From Paraprevotella clara YIT 11840 (lineage in GTDB: Bacteria > Bacteroidota > Bacteroidia > Bacteroidales > Bacteroidaceae): a stretch of 64,000 nt of DNA. Where the stretch lies: NCBI RefSeq assembly GCF_000233955.1, contig NZ_JH376642.1, positions 142,580-206,579 on the forward strand. Reading direction: 5' to 3'. The position numbers were made by a program, and so were the translations under genes. Below, in pieces: positions 17,028-26,031 of the stretch (positions within the stretch are counted from its first letter, which is position 1; each line of letters opens with the position of its first letter). The notes beneath the pieces were generated by a model. It had not been told where the DNA came from, ran no database searches, and worked only from the letters and a program-made list of their open reading frames with translations.

Positions 17028-18341
17028 ATGAATATAGCGATTGTAGGCAGCGGCTACGTAGGTTTGGTAACCGGTGCATGTTTTGCCGAGATAGGGGTCA
17101 ATGTCACTTGCGTGGACGTGGACCGGAATAAAATTGAAAAGCTCAAACAAGGTGAAATTCCTATTTACGAACCGGGCCTGAAGGAGTTGGTCCAGAAGAA
17201 TCAAAAAGCAGGGCGGTTGGACTTCACCACTTCACTCGAAAGCGTGCTCGACAAGGTGCAGGTGATATTCAGTGCTGTGGGAACTCCCCCCGACGAAGAC
17301 GGAAGCGCGGACTTGAAATACGTCCTACAAGTTGCTCGAACAATCGGCAGATATATGACTGATTACAAATTGGTTGTCACCAAGAGTACCGTTCCCGTCG
17401 GTACGGCGCAGAAAGTACGTCACGCCATTCAGGAAGAGTTGGACGAACGGGGAGTCGACATTGCTTTCGATGTGGCCTCCAATCCGGAATTCCTGAAAGA
17501 AGGCAACGCCATCAGCGACTTCATGAGTCCGGACCGCGTGGTGGTAGGCGTGGAGTCTGAAAAAGCCAAGGAACTGATGACCAAACTCTACAAACCTTTT
17601 CTTATCAACAATTTCCGAGTGATATTCATGGACATTCCCTCTGCCGAGATGACGAAATATGCCGCTAACTCCATGTTGGCCACACGCATCTCGTTCATGA
17701 ACGACATCGCCAATTTGTGCGAACGCGTGGGAGCGGATGTCAACATGGTGCGCAACGGCATCGGGGCCGACACCCGCATCGGCCGCAAGTTCCTGTATGC
17801 CGGATGCGGCTACGGAGGCTCTTGTTTTCCCAAAGACGTGAAGGCACTCATCAAGACGGCCGAACAGAACGGCTACGAAATGACAGTACTAAAAGCCGTA
17901 GAGGCCGTGAACGAACGCCAGAAGTCCATCCTCTTCCACAAGCTGGACACGGCATGGCAACATGAGTTGGCTGGCAAGACCGTCACATTGTGGGGACTGG
18001 CTTTCAAGCCGGAGACGGACGACATGCGCGAAGCACCGTCCCTCGTTCTTATCCGGAAATTACTGGAAGCCGGATGCACGGTCCGTGTCTACGACCCGGA
18101 AGCCATGGATGAATGCCGCCGCCGTTTGGGCGATGTGGTCATTTATGCCCGCGACATGTACGAAGCGGCATTGGATGCCGACGCGCTGCTTTTGGTGACC
18201 GAATGGAAGGAATTCCGCCTGCCGGCTTGGGGCGTGCTGAAGAAGACGATGAGCGGACGGCTCATCATCGACGGGCGCAACGTATATGACGCTGACGAAG
18301 TACGCGAAGCCGAATTTGAATACCATTGTATCGGAAAGTAA
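17028..18341 (+). CDS. ugd: UDP-glucose 6-dehydrogenase
   Basis: This 437-residue enzyme oxidises UDP-glucose twice with NAD+ to UDP-glucuronate, a precursor for acidic capsule and exopolysaccharide sugars. The N-terminal Rossmann motif is MNIAIVGSGYVGLVTGACFAE. The catalytic Cys motif GCGYGGSCFPKDVKAL is present, as are TKSTVPVGTA and NPEFLKEGNAI. The start at 17028 follows the promoter and begins exactly at the Rossmann strand. Its stop overlaps the start of the following lipoprotein gene (TAATG), so the two are translationally coupled. Confidence 0.95.
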   Translation: MNIAIVGSGYVGLVTGACFAEIGVNVTCVDVDRNKIEKLKQGEIPIYEPGLKELVQKNQKAGRLDFTTSLESVLDKVQVIFSAVGTPPDEDGSADLKYVLQVARTIGRYMTDYKLVVTKSTVPVGTAQKVRHAIQEELDERGVDIAFDVASNPEFLKEGNAISDFMSPDRVVVGVESEKAKELMTKLYKPFLINNFRVIFMDIPSAEMTKYAANSMLATRISFMNDIANLCERVGADVNMVRNGIGADTRIGRKFLYAGCGYGGSCFPKDVKALIKTAEQNGYEMTVLKAVEAVNERQKSILFHKLDTAWQHELAGKTVTLWGLAFKPETDDMREAPSLVLIRKLLEAGCTVRVYDPEAMDECRRRLGDVVIYARDMYEAALDADALLLVTEWKEFRLPAWGVLKKTMSGRLIIDGRNVYDADEVREAEFEYHCIGK

Positions 18342-19165
18342 TGAAATGGATACATCATATTATATACGGTAGTCTTTTAGTGTCCGTGGCAGCATGGACA
18401 AGTTGCGGCACAAGGGACAACCGGACTCCAAACAAGGATACTCCCGAACCGGAAGACCAGGAGGCCAAAAAAGCTTTGCAGGGAATCTGGATCGACCAGG
18501 AGACCGAGACCGTTTCGTTCTGCGCCAAAGGGGACACCATCTATTACCCTGATACGGCCAACGTACCGGTACGTTTTTTTATCCGTAAGGACACTTTGTT
18601 TTTGGTCGGAGGAGGAGATACGACCGCTTATCCCATAGACAAGAGGGGAAATCACCTTTTCCACTTCCATTCGGCCACGGGCGACGTCGTGAAGCTCGTC
18701 CGATCGGAAGACCCGAACGACAGTATCTATTTCATCCATCGGCAAGCCGCCACGCTCACCTACAATGAAGTCGTAAAAAAAGACACAGTAGTGTTCCATG
18801 GCGGCGAGCGTTACCACTGCTATGTCTATGTCAACCCCTCGCGCTTGAAAGTATACAAGACAAGTTATACGGACGAGGGTATCGCCGTGGAAAATGTGTA
18901 CTACGACAACGTGATTCACATCTGCGTGTACAAAGGAAAGGTGTGTTTGTTTTCACGGGACTATACCCGGAAAAGCTTCACCGGGCTCGTACCGAGCGGT
19001 TTCCTGAATCAGGCCATCCTGTCGAACATGGTATTTTCCGAAGCCGGTCCGCGCGGATGCCATTTCAATGCCACGGTATGTATTCCCGACGACGCCAGTT
19101 GTTATATGGTCAATATCTGTGTAGGATACGACGGCAAGCCGACGATGGAACTTCTCGAGTATTAA
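18341..19165 (+). CDS. DUF4738 putative lipoprotein
   Basis: This 274-residue protein starts MKWIHHIIYGSLLVSVAAWTSC, a lipoprotein-like signal with Cys near residue 22 although the lipobox is imperfect. The body (QGIWIDQETETVSFCAKGDTIYYPD...) resembles DUF4738 lipoproteins of Bacteroidales: beta-rich and without a known enzyme motif. The longer in-frame start at 18326 lies inside ugd, while the ATG at 18341 overlaps the ugd stop by one base. The next gene, an outer membrane barrel, begins 16 bp downstream. Function is unknown. Confidence 0.75.
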   Translation: MKWIHHIIYGSLLVSVAAWTSCGTRDNRTPNKDTPEPEDQEAKKALQGIWIDQETETVSFCAKGDTIYYPDTANVPVRFFIRKDTLFLVGGGDTTAYPIDKRGNHLFHFHSATGDVVKLVRSEDPNDSIYFIHRQAATLTYNEVVKKDTVVFHGGERYHCYVYVNPSRLKVYKTSYTDEGIAVENVYYDNVIHICVYKGKVCLFSRDYTRKSFTGLVPSGFLNQAILSNMVFSEAGPRGCHFNATVCIPDDASCYMVNICVGYDGKPTMELLEY

Positions 19166-19181
19166 CCCCTGCCACACCATC

Positions 19182-21470
19182 ATGAACAGAGCACACAAGA
19201 TTTTAAGCGTCCTTTTATTGGGGAGCTATGGTTTGGGCATTCAATTACTGGATGCCCAAACCGTTTCCGGAAGAATCACGGACCGGGAATCCAGCCCGGT
19301 AACAGGGGCTGCGGTAGTATTGCAGACTCCAGATTCCATATTCGTCAGTGCCGCCGTATCAGATGCCGACGGCCGTTTCACCCTGTCGGCCCAACCGGAG
19401 CAGTATCGCCTGATTGTACAACACCTTTTATATCGTTCACGAACCGTAAACGGAACGGGAAAGGATGTCGGGACCATCGTACTGCAACCGGCTGACCGCA
19501 CCATCGGTGAGGTTGTGATCAAAGCCGAGCGCCCCATAGTAAGAGTGGAAGAGGGGAGGTTGAACTATGATTTGGAACAAATCGTCCGAGACAAAGTCGT
19601 CAACAACACCTACGAGGCCTTGCAGAGGTTGCCCGGCGTGCAAGAGATAGGAGGCAAATTGACCTTGGCCGGTGCCGGAGATGTCACGGTCATCCTGAAC
19701 GGCAAACCCACTACAATGGATGCGGGACAGTTGGAGACCCTTTTGCGGAATACTCCGGTCAGCCGCGTGGAGAAAGTGGAGGTCATGTATAGCACTCCGC
19801 CGCAATATCACGTAAGAGGAGCTTCCCTGAACGTCGTTCTGAAACGTCCCAACGACTATTCCTTTCAGGGCGAAGTCAATGCAAGTTATGACAACTGCTA
19901 CTTCAACGCGGGCAATGCCACCGGGAATTTCCGTTTCTCAACCCCGAAACTGGCATTGGATGCCATGTACGGCATAGACCGTGTACACACGATGCAATAT
20001 TACAACTTGTTTTCACGGCACACCCTGGACGGACAGGTATATTCCATAGAAGAAAACGAACAGCTTCGCAACAAATCTTACAGGCATAACATGCGGGTGG
20101 CCGGAGAATACCACTTCGACGAGAACAGCAGCATAGACTTGGCTTACACCGGCAAATACATGCCGGATATACAAGAGGACGCGCAAACGACAGGAAATTT
20201 CCAAACCAGTGACATAGACGGCCGTCGCGAAGCCCAGATGCACAACATCGCATTGCACCTCCGTTCGGGATTCGGTCTGGATGCCGGTGGGGACTATACG
20301 CACTATACGACCGACAACCGGCGGTGGATGCACGCCGAGTATGCCGACGGCAACCGGAACCGTTTCACCTTGGCTGGCGGGCAACGGATAGACCGATACA
20401 ACGTGTATGCCGACCAGAAACACAAACTGTCCCAAGGATGGAATCTGGGATATGGCGTCTCTTATACCCAAACCCATAACCATGACTTTCAAACCTACAC
20501 CGAAGTGGAAGGCGACATCGCCACTCCCTCTACGGACTCCAAGTTAAAAGAACAGACCGCGGACTTCTACGTATCGTTGGGAAAGGATTGCCCCAGCGGA
20601 ATATCATGGTCGGTATCGGGCACAGGGGAATATTACTCCATCGGCAATTACCGCAAATGGGCTTTCTACCCTCAGGCTTCCCTCACTTACATGAAGACTC
20701 CCGAACACATCCTGCAACTCTCGCTCTCCACCCAAAAGACTTATCCGGGATATTGGGAAATGCAGTCTTCCGTCAGCTACATCAACGGATATTCCGAAAT
20801 ATGGGGCACACCCGGATTGCGCCCACAGACGAACTACAGTGTGAATGCCAATTACGTAGTGAAGCAGAAGTATGTTTTCGGCGCATACTTCTCCCACACC
20901 CAAGATCAGTTCATGCAAACGGCCTATCAGTCCACAGAACGGTTGGCCATGATTTACAAGATGATGAACTGGAACTACACGCAGTACGTAGGTCTCATGG
21001 CCACGGTGCCGTTCCGGGTCGGAACGTGGTGGGATTCCCGTTGGGTAGCGGTGGAACAATACGCGCGCCACCGTTGCGACGACTTTTTCGACCTTCCTTT
21101 TGACCGGAAAAAGTGGATTTTGCAGTGCCAATGGGACAACACGTTCAAGCTGAACAAGAATCTGACTTTCGAATTGCGCGGATTCATGCAGACTCCGGCC
21201 ATACAAGGCACATACGACCTGAAAATGGTGGGTACGGTAGATGCCGGGGTGAAATGGACCTTTGCCGGAGACAAAGCCACACTCTCTGCCCGTTGCAGTG
21301 ACATATTCAATACAAGTATGCCGGAATGTAACCTACGTTACGGAGGTCAGGACGTGAGAATGGAAAACTCTTTTTACCTAAGAACGTTCACCCTGAACTT
21401 CAGTTTCCGTTTCGGAGGATATAAGAAAAAGGAAATCAAGGAAGTGGATATTTCCCGGTTCAGGCATTGA
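19182..21470 (+). CDS. Outer membrane beta-barrel protein with carboxypeptidase-regulatory-like N-terminus (TonB-receptor-like)
   Basis: This 762-residue protein has a signal peptide (to about residue 26, ending LLDAQ). A carboxypeptidase-like regulatory domain follows (VSGRITDRESSPVTGAAVVL, about 28-105). A plug-like domain comes next (NNTYEALQRLPGVQEIGG... VILNGKPT, about 130-225). The C-terminal half is a long beta-barrel of alternating aromatic/polar strands ending RTFTLNFSFRFGGY. This is the outer membrane beta-barrel family PF14905, related to TonB-dependent receptors. No SusD partner is adjacent, so it is not an obvious glycan importer; a metal, peptide or signalling role is possible. 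Confidence 0.85.
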   Translation: MNRAHKILSVLLLGSYGLGIQLLDAQTVSGRITDRESSPVTGAAVVLQTPDSIFVSAAVSDADGRFTLSAQPEQYRLIVQHLLYRSRTVNGTGKDVGTIVLQPADRTIGEVVIKAERPIVRVEEGRLNYDLEQIVRDKVVNNTYEALQRLPGVQEIGGKLTLAGAGDVTVILNGKPTTMDAGQLETLLRNTPVSRVEKVEVMYSTPPQYHVRGASLNVVLKRPNDYSFQGEVNASYDNCYFNAGNATGNFRFSTPKLALDAMYGIDRVHTMQYYNLFSRHTLDGQVYSIEENEQLRNKSYRHNMRVAGEYHFDENSSIDLAYTGKYMPDIQEDAQTTGNFQTSDIDGRREAQMHNIALHLRSGFGLDAGGDYTHYTTDNRRWMHAEYADGNRNRFTLAGGQRIDRYNVYADQKHKLSQGWNLGYGVSYTQTHNHDFQTYTEVEGDIATPSTDSKLKEQTADFYVSLGKDCPSGISWSVSGTGEYYSIGNYRKWAFYPQASLTYMKTPEHILQLSLSTQKTYPGYWEMQSSVSYINGYSEIWGTPGLRPQTNYSVNANYVVKQKYVFGAYFSHTQDQFMQTAYQSTERLAMIYKMMNWNYTQYVGLMATVPFRVGTWWDSRWVAVEQYARHRCDDFFDLPFDRKKWILQCQWDNTFKLNKNLTFELRGFMQTPAIQGTYDLKMVGTVDAGVKWTFAGDKATLSARCSDIFNTSMPECNLRYGGQDVRMENSFYLRTFTLNFSFRFGGYKKKEIKEVDISRFRH

Positions 21471-21540
21471 GCGTACGTCCGTTCTGTATGTTTTTCAGAA
21501 TATCCGATGAACCTCTCCGCACACCTTCCTCAAAGCATAA

Positions 21541-21632
21541 AATCAATCGGCTGAGAATGAAAAATCGTTTGCCGCAGAACGGAAAATCGTTCTCAGCCGA
21601 TTGATTTTTCAATCTCAGGAGATTGATTTTGC
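21541..21632. repeat. Intergenic inverted repeat built from ATTGATTTTTC / AATCGTTTGCC modules
   Basis: A perfect 17-bp inverted repeat (21541-21557 and 21590-21606) flanks a 32-nt loop carrying GAAAAATCGTTTGCCGC. It is followed by GATTGATTTTTCAATCTC. Very similar modules occur at 39369-39450. It lies between the barrel gene and mscL, where it could also act as a terminator. Confidence 0.6.
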
Positions 21633-21775
21633 ATTTATAAACATCTATTACACAAAGGTTTATAGAATCATGATTTTAGAAGAAGAACAAAAAAACACGA
21701 AGCCATGGCTGTAAAGAAAAACAATAAGAGGGAAAAGAAAAGGAAAAGAATGAGACCGAAATTTGGCCATTGGAA

Positions 21776-21783
21776 TAATTTTG
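21776..21783 (+). promoter_or_regulatory. -7 promoter element of mscL
   Basis: TAATTTTG (TAnnTTTG) lies 40 bp upstream of the mscL ATG. No good -33 element is visible at the expected spacing. Confidence 0.5.
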
Positions 21784-21823
21784 CTTAACTTGCCTCGGTA
21801 ATTCATAAACAAAACTGGAAACT

Positions 21824-22246
21824 ATGAAAAAAATCTTGCAAGAATTCAAGCAATTTGCCATGCGTGGCAATGTGGTGGACATGGCGGTCGGTATCATTAT
21901 CGGCGGTGCCTTCGGTAAAATCGTTTCTTCGGTAGTGGCGGACATCATCATGCCTCCCGTAGGTTTGCTCATCGGCGGAGTGAATTTCTCCGACCTGAAA
22001 ATCACATTGAAAGAGGCAGTCATGAAGGGCGGGGCAGAGGTGACGCCGGCCGTCACGCTGAATTACGGTAATTTTATCCAGACCACGCTGGACTTCATCA
22101 TCATTGCACTGGCCATCTTCCTTTTGGTAAAGGGTATGAACGCCCTCAACAAAAAGAAGAAAGAGGAACCGAAAGCTCCGGCTGCTCCTCCGGCCGACAT
22201 CCAACTGCTCACGGAAATCAGAGACTTACTGAAAAAAGAGAAATAA
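21824..22246 (+). CDS. mscL: Large-conductance mechanosensitive channel
   Basis: This 140-residue protein is a standard-length MscL. It forms a homopentameric inner membrane pore that opens under high membrane tension to release solutes during osmotic downshock. The N-terminal amphipathic helix ([38 protein letters not shown]) runs into TM1. TM2 is [20 protein letters not shown], and a charged, Pro/Ala-rich cytoplasmic helix closes the protein. It is monocistronic with its own promoter and terminator. Confidence 0.96.
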   Translation: MKKILQEFKQFAMRGNVVDMAVGIIIGGAFGKIVSSVVADIIMPPVGLLIGGVNFSDLKITLKEAVMKGGAEVTPAVTLNYGNFIQTTLDFIIIALAIFLLVKGMNALNKKKKEEPKAPAAPPADIQLLTEIRDLLKKEK

Positions 22247-22252
22247 AAAAAA

Positions 22253-22299
22253 CGTCCGTTTGTCTTCGCGATGAAGCAAACGGACGATTTGTCTTTTTT
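22253..22299 (+). terminator. Rho-independent terminator of mscL
   Basis: A 10-bp perfect stem (CGTCCGTTTG / CAAACGGACG, 22253-22262 and 22277-22286) with a 14-nt loop is followed by a T-run at 22294-22299. Confidence 0.85.
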
Positions 22300-22396
22300 A
22301 TGCGGAAAAGGTGCTGAACCCATCTGGAAGCGTTTCCAATCGCAATCATCCTTCCCGAAAAGGGTAATTGTCGAAAGTTTAAGAAAGACTTAAAAT

Positions 22397-23743
22397 TCAA
22401 TCGGAAGCTTTCTTTTCTTGGGGTTGTTTCGCTTTCTTGTCCCGATTTGCAGTGCTTCTTCTGCTATTTGCATTCGGGCGAGCTTTCTTTTGTGATTGTC
22501 CCTCCTTGCTTTGATTTTTATTTCTTCTTTTATAACCGTTTCTATGCCCCTGATTCCTACGTCCGCCATATCTTTTCTCACCGCCTTCTTTCGGCCGATA
22601 GGCCGGGCCTTCTCCAAGCCCTTCCGGCAGGGGACGTTTTTCTATTTCGGTTTCAAGGAAATGCTCAATGGAAGCAAAACGTTGCTGGTCTTTCTCGCTC
22701 ACCAAGGTTATAGCCTCTCCGTCGTTGTTGGCACGAGCCGTACGGCCGATGCGATGCACATAATCTTCGGCATCGTGAGGCACATCGAAATTGATGACCA
22801 ACTGGATATCGTCGATGTCGATGCCGCGCGCCACGATGTCCGTAGCCACCAACACGTCGATTTGTTGGGCTTTGAACTTATACATCACTTCGTCACGCTC
22901 CTGTTGTTCCAAATCCGAGTGCATGGCACCGACCTTGAATCCGGCACGCCCTAAAGCAATGGCCATATCTTTCACCTTCAACTTGGAAGACGCAAAGATA
23001 ATCACGCGGTGCGGAGGCCGCTCGGCAAACAGCTTTTTGACTAACGACACCTTTTGTGCCTCATAGCATACGTAAGCCGACTGCACGATCTTGTCGGCCG
23101 GCTTCGATACGGCCAGTTTCACTTCTACCGGATCGCGCAAAATGGTGCGTGCCAAGTCTTGAATCTTCCGGGGCATCGTGGCCGAAAACATGATGGTCTG
23201 CCTTTCTTGAGGCAAATACTTGACAATCTGCATGATGTCGTCGCTGAAACCCATGTCCAGCATGCGGTCCGCCTCATCCAATACAAAGAAAGACACTTTC
23301 GACAAATCCACGTTGCCTAAACTCAAATGACTGATCAAGCGCCCCGGCGTGGCGATAATCACATCTGCTCCCATAGCCAATCCGCGTTTCTCCTGCTCAT
23401 AACGTATCCCGTCGTTTCCGCCATATACTGCCACGCTCGACACGTTCATGTAATAGGAAAAACCCTCCATGGCCTGGTCTATTTGCTGGGCCAGTTCCCG
23501 GGTGGGGGACATGATGATACAATTAATGGCTTTTTCGGGATAACCGCCATCGCTCAGTTTACTCAATATGGGAAGCAGGAAAGCCGCAGTCTTACCCGTC
23601 CCCGTCTGTGCCACGCCGATCATGTCACGCCCCTCGAGTATCACGGGGATGGCATGTTCCTGAATAGGCGTGCACTCGGTAAAATTCATATCGTCCAAGG
23701 CATCGAGCACTTGGTCGCTTAAGTCTAAATCGTAAAAATCCAC
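22397..23743 (-). CDS. DEAD-box ATP-dependent RNA helicase
   Basis: This 448-residue protein has the full set of DEAD-box motifs: the Q motif region (NFTECTPIQEHAIPVIL), AQTGTGKT (Walker A), PTRELAQQ, TPGR, DEAD, SAT, then DVLVATDIVARGIDID and YVHRIGRTARANNDG in the second RecA domain. The last 75 residues are rich in Lys, Arg, Gln and Asn (GGRRNQGHRNGYKRRNKNQ), a typical RNA-binding tail of RhlE-type helicases in ribosome assembly or RNA decay. It is probably monocistronic; the next upstream gene lies 33 bp away on the same strand. Confidence 0.93.
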   Translation of the reverse strand: MDFYDLDLSDQVLDALDDMNFTECTPIQEHAIPVILEGRDMIGVAQTGTGKTAAFLLPILSKLSDGGYPEKAINCIIMSPTRELAQQIDQAMEGFSYYMNVSSVAVYGGNDGIRYEQEKRGLAMGADVIIATPGRLISHLSLGNVDLSKVSFFVLDEADRMLDMGFSDDIMQIVKYLPQERQTIMFSATMPRKIQDLARTILRDPVEVKLAVSKPADKIVQSAYVCYEAQKVSLVKKLFAERPPHRVIIFASSKLKVKDMAIALGRAGFKVGAMHSDLEQQERDEVMYKFKAQQIDVLVATDIVARGIDIDDIQLVINFDVPHDAEDYVHRIGRTARANNDGEAITLVSEKDQQRFASIEHFLETEIEKRPLPEGLGEGPAYRPKEGGEKRYGGRRNQGHRNGYKRRNKNQSKEGQSQKKARPNANSRRSTANRDKKAKQPQEKKASD

Positions 23744-23776
23744 TGTTCTAATTTGTGTTTAAATCCTACATCCACT

Positions 23777-24883
23777 CTACTGCGGTGCCTTTTTATAAAG
23801 GAAAAACGCAATAAAGGCAAATATTATATTGGGCAGCCACGCCGCCAAAGCCGGTGGCCAGTCTGCATTGATGGCAAAAGTAGACGACACGGTCTGAAAC
23901 AAAATATAAGAAGCGCTCAGAGCCAATCCTATACCCAAATACAGTCCCATACCGCCTTTCCGCTTCCGCGCCGAAAGGGAAAGACCGATAATCGTCAGAA
24001 TAAACGAAGCAAAGGGGGTGGCAAACCGTTTCTGATACTCCACCTCGAACGGTTTCACATTGCCCGAGCCACGGGCACGCTGCTTGACGATATATTCTTT
24101 CAGTTCCGGACTGGTCAAGGTTTCCTGTTGGTTTCGTGTCAACAAGAAATCCGACGGTTCCATGGCGATGATGGAATCTATCCTCGAACCATGGGAAATG
24201 TATTCACGCATGCCTTTCAGTTCGCGGAGCGTGTAATTGTTGATTCGCCAATGGTAACGCTCGTCCGACAGCGTGTCGTAAGACACCGAAGCCGCCGTAA
24301 GGTGCGACACAAGCTTCTTGTTCACAAACTTGTCCAACGAAAAATGATAACCGGTCTTGGTGCGTCCGTCGAAATGTTCGATAAACGCAATAACCCCCGT
24401 ATCGACCTGCAATTGCACATTCTGGGCAAACTCCGTCTTTTTCTTCTTCTTGTATATGTTCTCAAAGTTGAGCCGCGTGACGCTTCCCTTAGGAATGACG
24501 TAGGCTCCCAACAGGAAAGTCATCACTGCAATGATGGCAGCCGAAATCATATAAGGGCGCATCAGGCGCTTGAAGCTCATCCCGGCGGCCATCATGGCGA
24601 TAATCTCCGAATTCTCTGCCAGTTTGGAGGTGAAGAATATCACTGAGATGAACACGAACAGCGGACTGAACAAGTTGGAAAAATAGGGGACGAAGTTGGC
24701 GTAGTACTCGAAAATGATACCTTTCCACGGGGCATGGTTGGTCGTAAACTTATCGATATTCTCATTGAAGTCGAACACCACGGCAATGGAAATAATCAAT
24801 GCAATGGAAAAGAAATATGTACCCAAAAACTTCTTGATAAGATACATATCCAACTTGGAAATGAGACGTTTATACCACTTCAT
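23777..24883 (-). CDS. LptF/LptG-family permease
   Basis: The protein (about 368 residues) has LptF/G topology: an N-terminal cluster of three helices (MYLIKKFLGTYFFSIALIISIAVVF...), a periplasmic beta-jellyroll (residues about 130-285), and C-terminal helices (PFASFILTIIGLSLSARKRKGG, NIIFAFIAFFLYK). LptF and LptG form the LptB2FG ABC exporter that extracts lipopolysaccharide from the inner membrane; Bacteroidetes often encode the two at separate sites. I chose 24883 because AAGGA lies 8 nt before this ATG, while an earlier start would overlap tgt by 43 nt. It is third in the lon-tgt operon. Confidence 0.88.
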   Translation of the reverse strand: MKWYKRLISKLDMYLIKKFLGTYFFSIALIISIAVVFDFNENIDKFTTNHAPWKGIIFEYYANFVPYFSNLFSPLFVFISVIFFTSKLAENSEIIAMMAAGMSFKRLMRPYMISAAIIAVMTFLLGAYVIPKGSVTRLNFENIYKKKKKTEFAQNVQLQVDTGVIAFIEHFDGRTKTGYHFSLDKFVNKKLVSHLTAASVSYDTLSDERYHWRINNYTLRELKGMREYISHGSRIDSIIAMEPSDFLLTRNQQETLTSPELKEYIVKQRARGSGNVKPFEVEYQKRFATPFASFILTIIGLSLSARKRKGGMGLYLGIGLALSASYILFQTVSSTFAINADWPPALAAWLPNIIFAFIAFFLYKKAPQ

Positions 24884-24900
24884 ATACAGTCCTTCTTTAA

Positions 24901-26031
24901 TTATAGCCGTGCGGCCACCCGTTTTACCATCGAGGCCTTCCAAGAAGCGAAGTCCCCGGTTATGATATGGCGGCGTGCCTCACGTGTCAACCACAAATAG
25001 AAAGCCAGATTATGGATGGAGGCGATTTGCAGCGCCAACAACTCCTGAGCTTTGAAAAGGTGATGCAGGTAGGCTTTGCTGTATGCCTTGTCTACGTAAG
25101 AGGTACCGTCCGGATCCAAAGGCGAAAAGTCGTCTTCCCATTTCTTATTACGCAGGTTCATAATACCATTCTGTGTAAACAGCATGGCATTACGCCCGTT
25201 ACGCGTAGGCATCACGCAGTCGAACATGTCGACTCCACGCTCTATGCCTTCAAGGATATTCACCGGCGTGCCGACCCCCATCAGATAACGTGGCTTGTCT
25301 TTCGGCAAGATTCCGTTGACGATCTCAATCATTTCGTACATCACCTCCGCCGGTTCGCCTACTGCCAATCCGCCGATGGCATTGCCATCGGCCTCCTTTG
25401 ACGCCACGAACTCGGCCGACTGGATACGCAAGTCTTTATAAGTACAGCCCTGTACGATGGGAAAGAGCGATTGCTGGTAACCGTATCGGGGTTCTGTCTC
25501 ATTAAAACGACGAATACAGCGGTCCAACCAACGGTGGGTCAGCCCCAAACTTTTCTTCGCGTATGCGTAATCGGATGTGCCCGGCGGACATTCGTCGAAT
25601 GCCATCATGATGTCCGCCCCGATGGCACGCTCGATGTCCATGACTTTCTCGGGCGTGAAAATATGCTTTGAACCGTCGATATGCGAACGGAATTCGCACC
25701 CTTCCTCCCGTAATTTACGGATACCGGTCAACGAAAAGACTTGGAAGCCTCCGCTATCGGTCAGAATAGGACCGTTGAAACTGTTGAACTTATGCAAACC
25801 TCCCGCTTTGCCCAGTATTTCAATTCCGGGACGCAAGTACAAATGATAGGTATTCCCCAAAATGATTTGTGCCTTGATATCTTCCTTCAATTCCCACGGA
25901 TGGACAGCCTTGACCGAACCCACCGTACCCACCGGCATGAAAACAGGAGTCTCTATCGGGCCATGGTCTGTGGTCAACACCCCGGCCCGTGCCGACGTAA
26001 GGGTGTCTGTATGTTGGAGTTCAAACTTCAT
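24901..26031 (-). CDS. tgt: Queuine tRNA-ribosyltransferase
   Basis: This 376-residue enzyme exchanges the wobble guanine of GUN-anticodon tRNAs for the queuine precursor. The base-binding motif LTDSGGFQVFSL contains the catalytic region, and ADIMMAFDECPPG and GGLAVGEPAEVMY are conserved. The usual C-terminal zinc-site cysteines are not evident: the expected region reads MNLRNKKWEDDFSPLDPDGTSYV, as in Bacteroidetes sequences lacking those residues. Its ATG overlaps the lon stop by 4 nt, and lptF/G follows after 17 nt, so the three genes form one operon. Confidence 0.94.
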   Translation of the reverse strand: MKFELQHTDTLTSARAGVLTTDHGPIETPVFMPVGTVGSVKAVHPWELKEDIKAQIILGNTYHLYLRPGIEILGKAGGLHKFNSFNGPILTDSGGFQVFSLTGIRKLREEGCEFRSHIDGSKHIFTPEKVMDIERAIGADIMMAFDECPPGTSDYAYAKKSLGLTHRWLDRCIRRFNETEPRYGYQQSLFPIVQGCTYKDLRIQSAEFVASKEADGNAIGGLAVGEPAEVMYEMIEIVNGILPKDKPRYLMGVGTPVNILEGIERGVDMFDCVMPTRNGRNAMLFTQNGIMNLRNKKWEDDFSPLDPDGTSYVDKAYSKAYLHHLFKAQELLALQIASIHNLAFYLWLTREARRHIITGDFASWKASMVKRVAARL

